From Cordia subcordata (Eukaryota; Streptophyta; Magnoliopsida; Boraginales; Cordiaceae), in the NCBI GenBank assembly GCA_028554755.1, contig JAPTOF010000010.1:6794001-6858000 (forward strand): a DNA stretch of 64,000 nt, written 5' to 3'. The first letter of the stretch is position 1. Every line of letters begins with the position of its first letter. This document shows, one piece after another, positions 60,183 through 64,000 of the stretch. The notes beneath the pieces are model-generated. The model saw nothing but the letters and a program-made list of their open reading frames with translations, made no database searches and was not told where the DNA came from. The position numbers and the translations under genes are program-made.

Positions 60183-61503
60183 ATTATAAGATGCCACAAA
60201 AATCATCTGTTCTAGAACCAATCTTGTTCTTGCTTATAAGTATTGTTCAATAACTCAATTTGTATGAGAATCAGTCCACGTCTCGACTAATAAAAGCTTA
60301 TTTCTTAAGTTTGAGCAATTTCCTTGTATGGAATCATATCTTACAGAGACTTACTTTATAATTTTTTATAATCACTAGAAATAAATATACGTACCTAGCA
60401 TTCAAAAAAGAAAAAGAAGGGTTAAAAATACCGGACAATTTCTTAAAGATGATTTGAAATCAGGAAAAACTTCTCGTTAGCTATGAACTGAAATCCGAAT
60501 ATTAACGAAATTCTTTTTCTAACTTTGCCTATACATCAGAAAGTTACTCTAAATATACATTGGCGCCCAATCAAACATTTTTGATGATAATGGATATGCC
60601 ATTTCTTTAAGATACATGATTATAAAAAAAAGACAAACATATAATGCCAATATAATCATCAATCATTACACTAATGGTTACCAAACTAATTTTATAATTG
60701 TTTCAAGTGATCAAATTAACAAGCAAAATTAGATAACATTTTGATGATTATATAATAAGACTTGAGGTCAATCTACGATCAACACAATTAATCAATGTTC
60801 CAGGTGAGAGGAGATACAACCCAATTATAGTTGTGAAACAAGAAAAATACAAATATACGATGTGATAGTAATTTAATAGAGGAGGATTATTTCTGAAAGA
60901 TAAAATTCATGGTGTGAATGCTTCAATATGTTCAGCAATGAAATTCTTGTTCCTTTTGGAACTATGCTTGTGTAGTTGATATAGGCCATATTCGACAATA
61001 GTGTTTCATGTACTATTTCGTGTTTTGACTTGGTCAAATTTTTGTTGTTCAATAAAATAGTGTTTATATTTGAAATATTATTTGGAGTAGTGTTTTTGAA
61101 AAGTTAATAATGTTTCAAAATAGAATTTAGTGTTTCAACCTTTTTTGGCAATCCTAACCTTCAATTATTTTTTTGATAATTTTACCATCCATCCAATCTC
61201 TCTCTATATTTTCATATTTTCTTTTACAAATATAAATCCAAAATAATACAAAAATCAATTTCAATTTCTATCCACATCAAAAAATACCAAAATAGTGCAA
61301 GTCTTATTCATCCACGTATTAGTTTGTTTTTTGACAAAATAATTTTTTAATTAATTAATATAATAAAAAATATTTTTAATATTATAAAACTAATTTATAA
61401 AAAATAATTTTATTATGCTTTAATAATAAAATATTATTATAAGAAACTATATTCAATTATAAAATAAATTATCTTTTTTGATTAATAGTAATAACAATTA
61501 TAG

Positions 61504-61555
<52 letters not shown>

Positions 61556-61875
61556 TCATACCAATGTCATTTTATGTCATTTTGTATTAAACAATTAATT
61601 CAATAGCTAATTTTATCGAACACATTTTATTCAATCAACGAACTAAATAACTATCCGCTAGCAGCTAGAGTTCAACCATTATCAGCTACCGAAATTGCTA
61701 TCAGCTACTTAAACTGCTAGGTATTTTTAACGTTAATTTTGCCAAACAAGCCCATAATATTTATAACTAGAGGGTAACTCATATTATACAAGGAGAAATA
61801 TTGTTTTCATGCCATCATACTCTTCAACCGAATTATTTTAATTTTTGCTATAAAATATTTATGTACTTCAATGAA
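60183..61875. other. 3' flank of D and AT-rich spacer
   Basis: 60183-60950 shares long blocks with the 3' flanks of C and E, such as GTGAAACAAGAAAAATA (60834 and 63419) and TTCAATATGTTCAG. From 61000 it is AT-rich. 61590-61752 ends GCCAAACAAGCCC and contains TATCAGCTAC repeats, resembling a MITE end related to the relic at 17936. No gene. Confidence 0.55.
61505..61553. repeat. (ATA)n trinucleotide microsatellite
   Basis: About 16 uninterrupted ATA units. Confidence 0.9.
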
Positions 61876-61989
61876 CACTACAAAAAAAGTAGGTATAGGC
61901 GGCTGTAAAACTGTCGCTGAACAAAATATCGACTGTTTTAAAATCGTCACTAAAAAAGATGTTACTTTTTTAAACTGCTGCCTATATAA
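61876..61989 (+). mobile_element. CACTA-type terminus with hairpin-forming subterminal repeats
   Basis: CACTACAAAAAAAGTAGG opens the segment, followed by TATAGGCGGCTGTAAAAC and, about 80 bases on, its imperfect inverse AACTGCTGCCTATATA. CACTACAA ends with such subterminal repeats are typical of En/Spm-type elements. The matching far end is not seen. His-rich fragment E begins immediately after it. Confidence 0.55.
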
Positions 61990-62155
61990 TTCCAGAAACA
62001 CAAACACACAACCCAGTATCACCTCCTTATGCTGAAGCTCCGGGCCCAAATGAAGCACCAAAACACGAGACATCACCACACGCACCACCCGCACAAGAAG
62101 TCTCCAGTACTGCCACCCATAGTTGATACGCACAACGAATTTGACAATTTCTAGA
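61990..62155 (+). pseudogene. His-rich repeat protein 3' fragment, cluster member E
   Basis: Only the last unit and tail survive. CCAGTATCACCTCCTTATGC (PVSPPYAEAPGPNEAPKH) matches D, then two bases are lost in the KHKR region, shifting the frame. The tail SPVLPPIVDTHNEFDNF is still readable in the second frame up to a TAG near 62155. It has no start codon or signal peptide. The 3' flank is duplicated with that of C and D. Confidence 0.8.
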
Positions 62156-63536
62156 TTAAAAGATGCCACCAAAATCATTTGGTCATCTTGAACCAATCTT
62201 GCGCTTGCTTATAAGTATTATTCAATAGCTCAATTTGTATGAGAATCAGTCCACGTCTCTACTATTCAAACCTTATTTCTTAAGTTTGAGCAATTTCCTT
62301 GTTTTCCAAAACACTTTCCCCCTAAGCGCCTGTGAATTAGTTCCAAAGAAAGTGGTCATTCACGTCAAATTAGATGTAGTTGCTCGTAACTTTTTCTGGT
62401 GGGGTTAAATTATTATGACCTTAAAATTGTATGAAATCATACGGTACAAAAACTTCTTCGTAATAATTCTCCTATGGTCACTACTCAAACTAAATATACG
62501 TATCTCACCGTCTTAAAAAACATCATTTTTAACCGTTCATTAACTAAAATAATAAATTTACTTTTGTATAATAAAATGCTGAGGGTCCAATACACTTTTA
62601 AAGGTTAAAGAGATTCGTAGCTATTTATCCTTTTTCTTTTCAATTAGGACCGGGTTTGAGTTGATTTTCTTTGTAATAAGGTGGAAGATCGAAAAGAACG
62701 TACTGGATTAGATTAAGATTCTCACACATTAGTTCTCTCGTATTGATATGAGAGAGATTTTAACTATTTATGGATAGAATATTTCATCTTAGTACTCATG
62801 AAATTCAAATCGCAAAAAAGATGAGCATTGGGAGGGATAAAAAAATACTTAAAAAATTATCCTTTTTAGAATTTGAATTTTATGAGTAGTTAAAAATTTT
62901 TCTATATCAATATGAAAAAAGAATTTGATACGAGAGGATACTAATCCGGATTGAATGAATAGTTGGGGCATTGAAAAGGAAGGTAGTCTTTCACGCTGAT
63001 TGCCTCTTCCAGGGATCACGAATATCAGCCCTTGGAGTACTTAGTTATGATAAAATGTTATCTCGACTCTAATCGAGAGAGAGAGAAAGAGAGAGAAAAG
63101 CGTTAAGATTAGCGTACAATTTCTTTTAGAGATGAACTGAAATCTAAATATGAACGAAAATTTTTTTTCAATCTTCATCTTTACATCAAAAAGTTACTTT
63201 ATAGATTAGCACCCGATCAAATGATATTCCTGTATGTGGAGACTACGTTCTAAATGAAAATATATTTTTGGAGATGATGCATATATCATTTCTTTAAGAA
63301 ATATGATTATATTAAAAAAAAGATTAGCTTACAATGCCAAATAGCCATCGATCACTACAATTAAGGGCAACGCAATTAATTCATGTTCCAGGTGAGAGGA
63401 AAGACGACCCAAATTGTTGTGAAACAAGAAAAATATAACAATGGAACTAATAGTAATTTAATAGAGGAAGATTAATTCTAGAAAAAATAAAATGCTTGGT
63501 GTGAATGTTTCAATATGTTCAGTAACGAAATTGAAA
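62156..63536. other. 3' flank of E, segmentally duplicated
   Basis: 62160-62460 matches the 3' flanks of B and C, 62640-63085 matches 57190-57960, and 63391-63537 matches 60802-60950. There is a GA-rich run at 63079-63098. No gene. Confidence 0.6.
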
Positions 63537-64000
63537 TTTGGCTTTATTGTGCAATCTACCCCTAACCATACTTTCAATTGGGACTTGGTGTGGAAACTCA
63601 AGTGTTCTCAGAGGATTAGAGTTTTTATTTGGCAAATTTGTTATAAGAAAATTGCAACCAGACACCGACTTGCTATCAGGAATATCATTGATCAATTGTC
63701 ATGCATTATTTTTTATGCTGTTTTGGAAGATGTTGAACATGCTTTTTGGAGCTGTCCTAATGTTATTGGTTCATGGGAGAGGCTTGTATATCAAGACAGG
63801 ATGAACATTTTTATACAGGGTAATTGGACAGATCGGCTAAGAGATAATATGAAATTGGTTCGACCAAGATTTGGAGTAAGATGGAATATCCTCTTTCTGG
63901 TCACACTTTGGATGTGCTGGAAATGGCAAAATGACTTTATTTTTAACAAAAATCGAATTCAACCGATACCTTGGTTAACAAAATTGTGGAGTTTGCAGGG
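63537..64000 (+). mobile_element. L1-type LINE, zinc-binding (zf-RVT) region, runs off the right edge
   Basis: A frame open from about 63522 to the window end reads FNWDLVWKLKCSQRIRVFIW, then EDVEHAFWSCPNVIGSWERL, the hallmark zinc-binding region after the reverse transcriptase in plant LINE ORF2 proteins. The usual Cys pair before the His is reduced (LSCIIFYAVLEDVEH; the second Cys is replaced), so this copy is probably not fully functional. The next part (WNILFLVTLWMCWKWQNDFI) leads toward the RNase-H-like domain outside the window. The junction at about 63537 interrupts the duplicated 3' flank shared with D. Confidence 0.8.

Overview
This window is nuclear DNA of a flowering plant, almost certainly a eudicot. 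The genes are intron-split with GT/AG junctions, the spacers are AT-rich, and the window holds a complete FAMA-type stomatal bHLH gene, plant-type RPN2 and uL13 (L13a) genes, RING-H2 genes, a CC-NBS-LRR resistance gene and many plant transposon relics (PIF/Harbinger-like MITEs, L1-type LINEs, copia, CACTA, a SINE). I cannot name the species from sequence alone. All exon boundaries were read by eye from splice dinucleotides, reading phase and remembered family sequences; no alignment was run.

Layout: 1-1133 (-) is a decayed extensin-like gene that runs off the left edge. 5759-13707 (+) is RPN2, the 26S proteasome scaffold subunit, with 13 exons and 1004 codons. 15674-16171 (-) and 18342-18985 (-) are a pair of small RING-H2 proteins; the second carries a frameshift. 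23929-26524 (+) is FAMA, with four exons including a 24-base first coding exon. 30032-32393 (+) is ribosomal protein uL13/L13a, with four exons. 32.4-45.1 kb is a transposon graveyard. It holds LINE pieces, a broken copia element, a short LTR joined to an antisense copy of the first ~0.6 kb of 18S rRNA, a SINE, MITEs and CACTA ends. 45112-47834 (+) is a nearly complete CC-NBS-LRR gene broken by one small frameshift.

From 52.2 to 62.2 kb lies a cluster of at least five related loci for secreted, His/Lys/Pro-rich repeat proteins that I do not recognise as a named family. Two are intact (54647-55339 and 59571-60182), one has a single-base frameshift (52232-52721, opposite strand), and two are fragments (about 56376-56746 and 61990-62155). 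Their promoters and 3' flanks are duplicated with them, so the cluster grew by tandem and inverted segmental duplication. The window ends inside a LINE (about 63537-64000) whose zinc-knuckle region is still open.

A recurring theme is one MITE family of about 220-230 bp, flanked by TAA or TTA. Five clear copies and at least two decayed ones are present. One clear copy lies in RPN2 intron 1, and FAMA intron 3 holds one clear and one decayed copy. The housekeeping genes (RPN2, uL13) both carry a telo-box upstream. The remaining genes are not functionally linked in any way the sequence shows.
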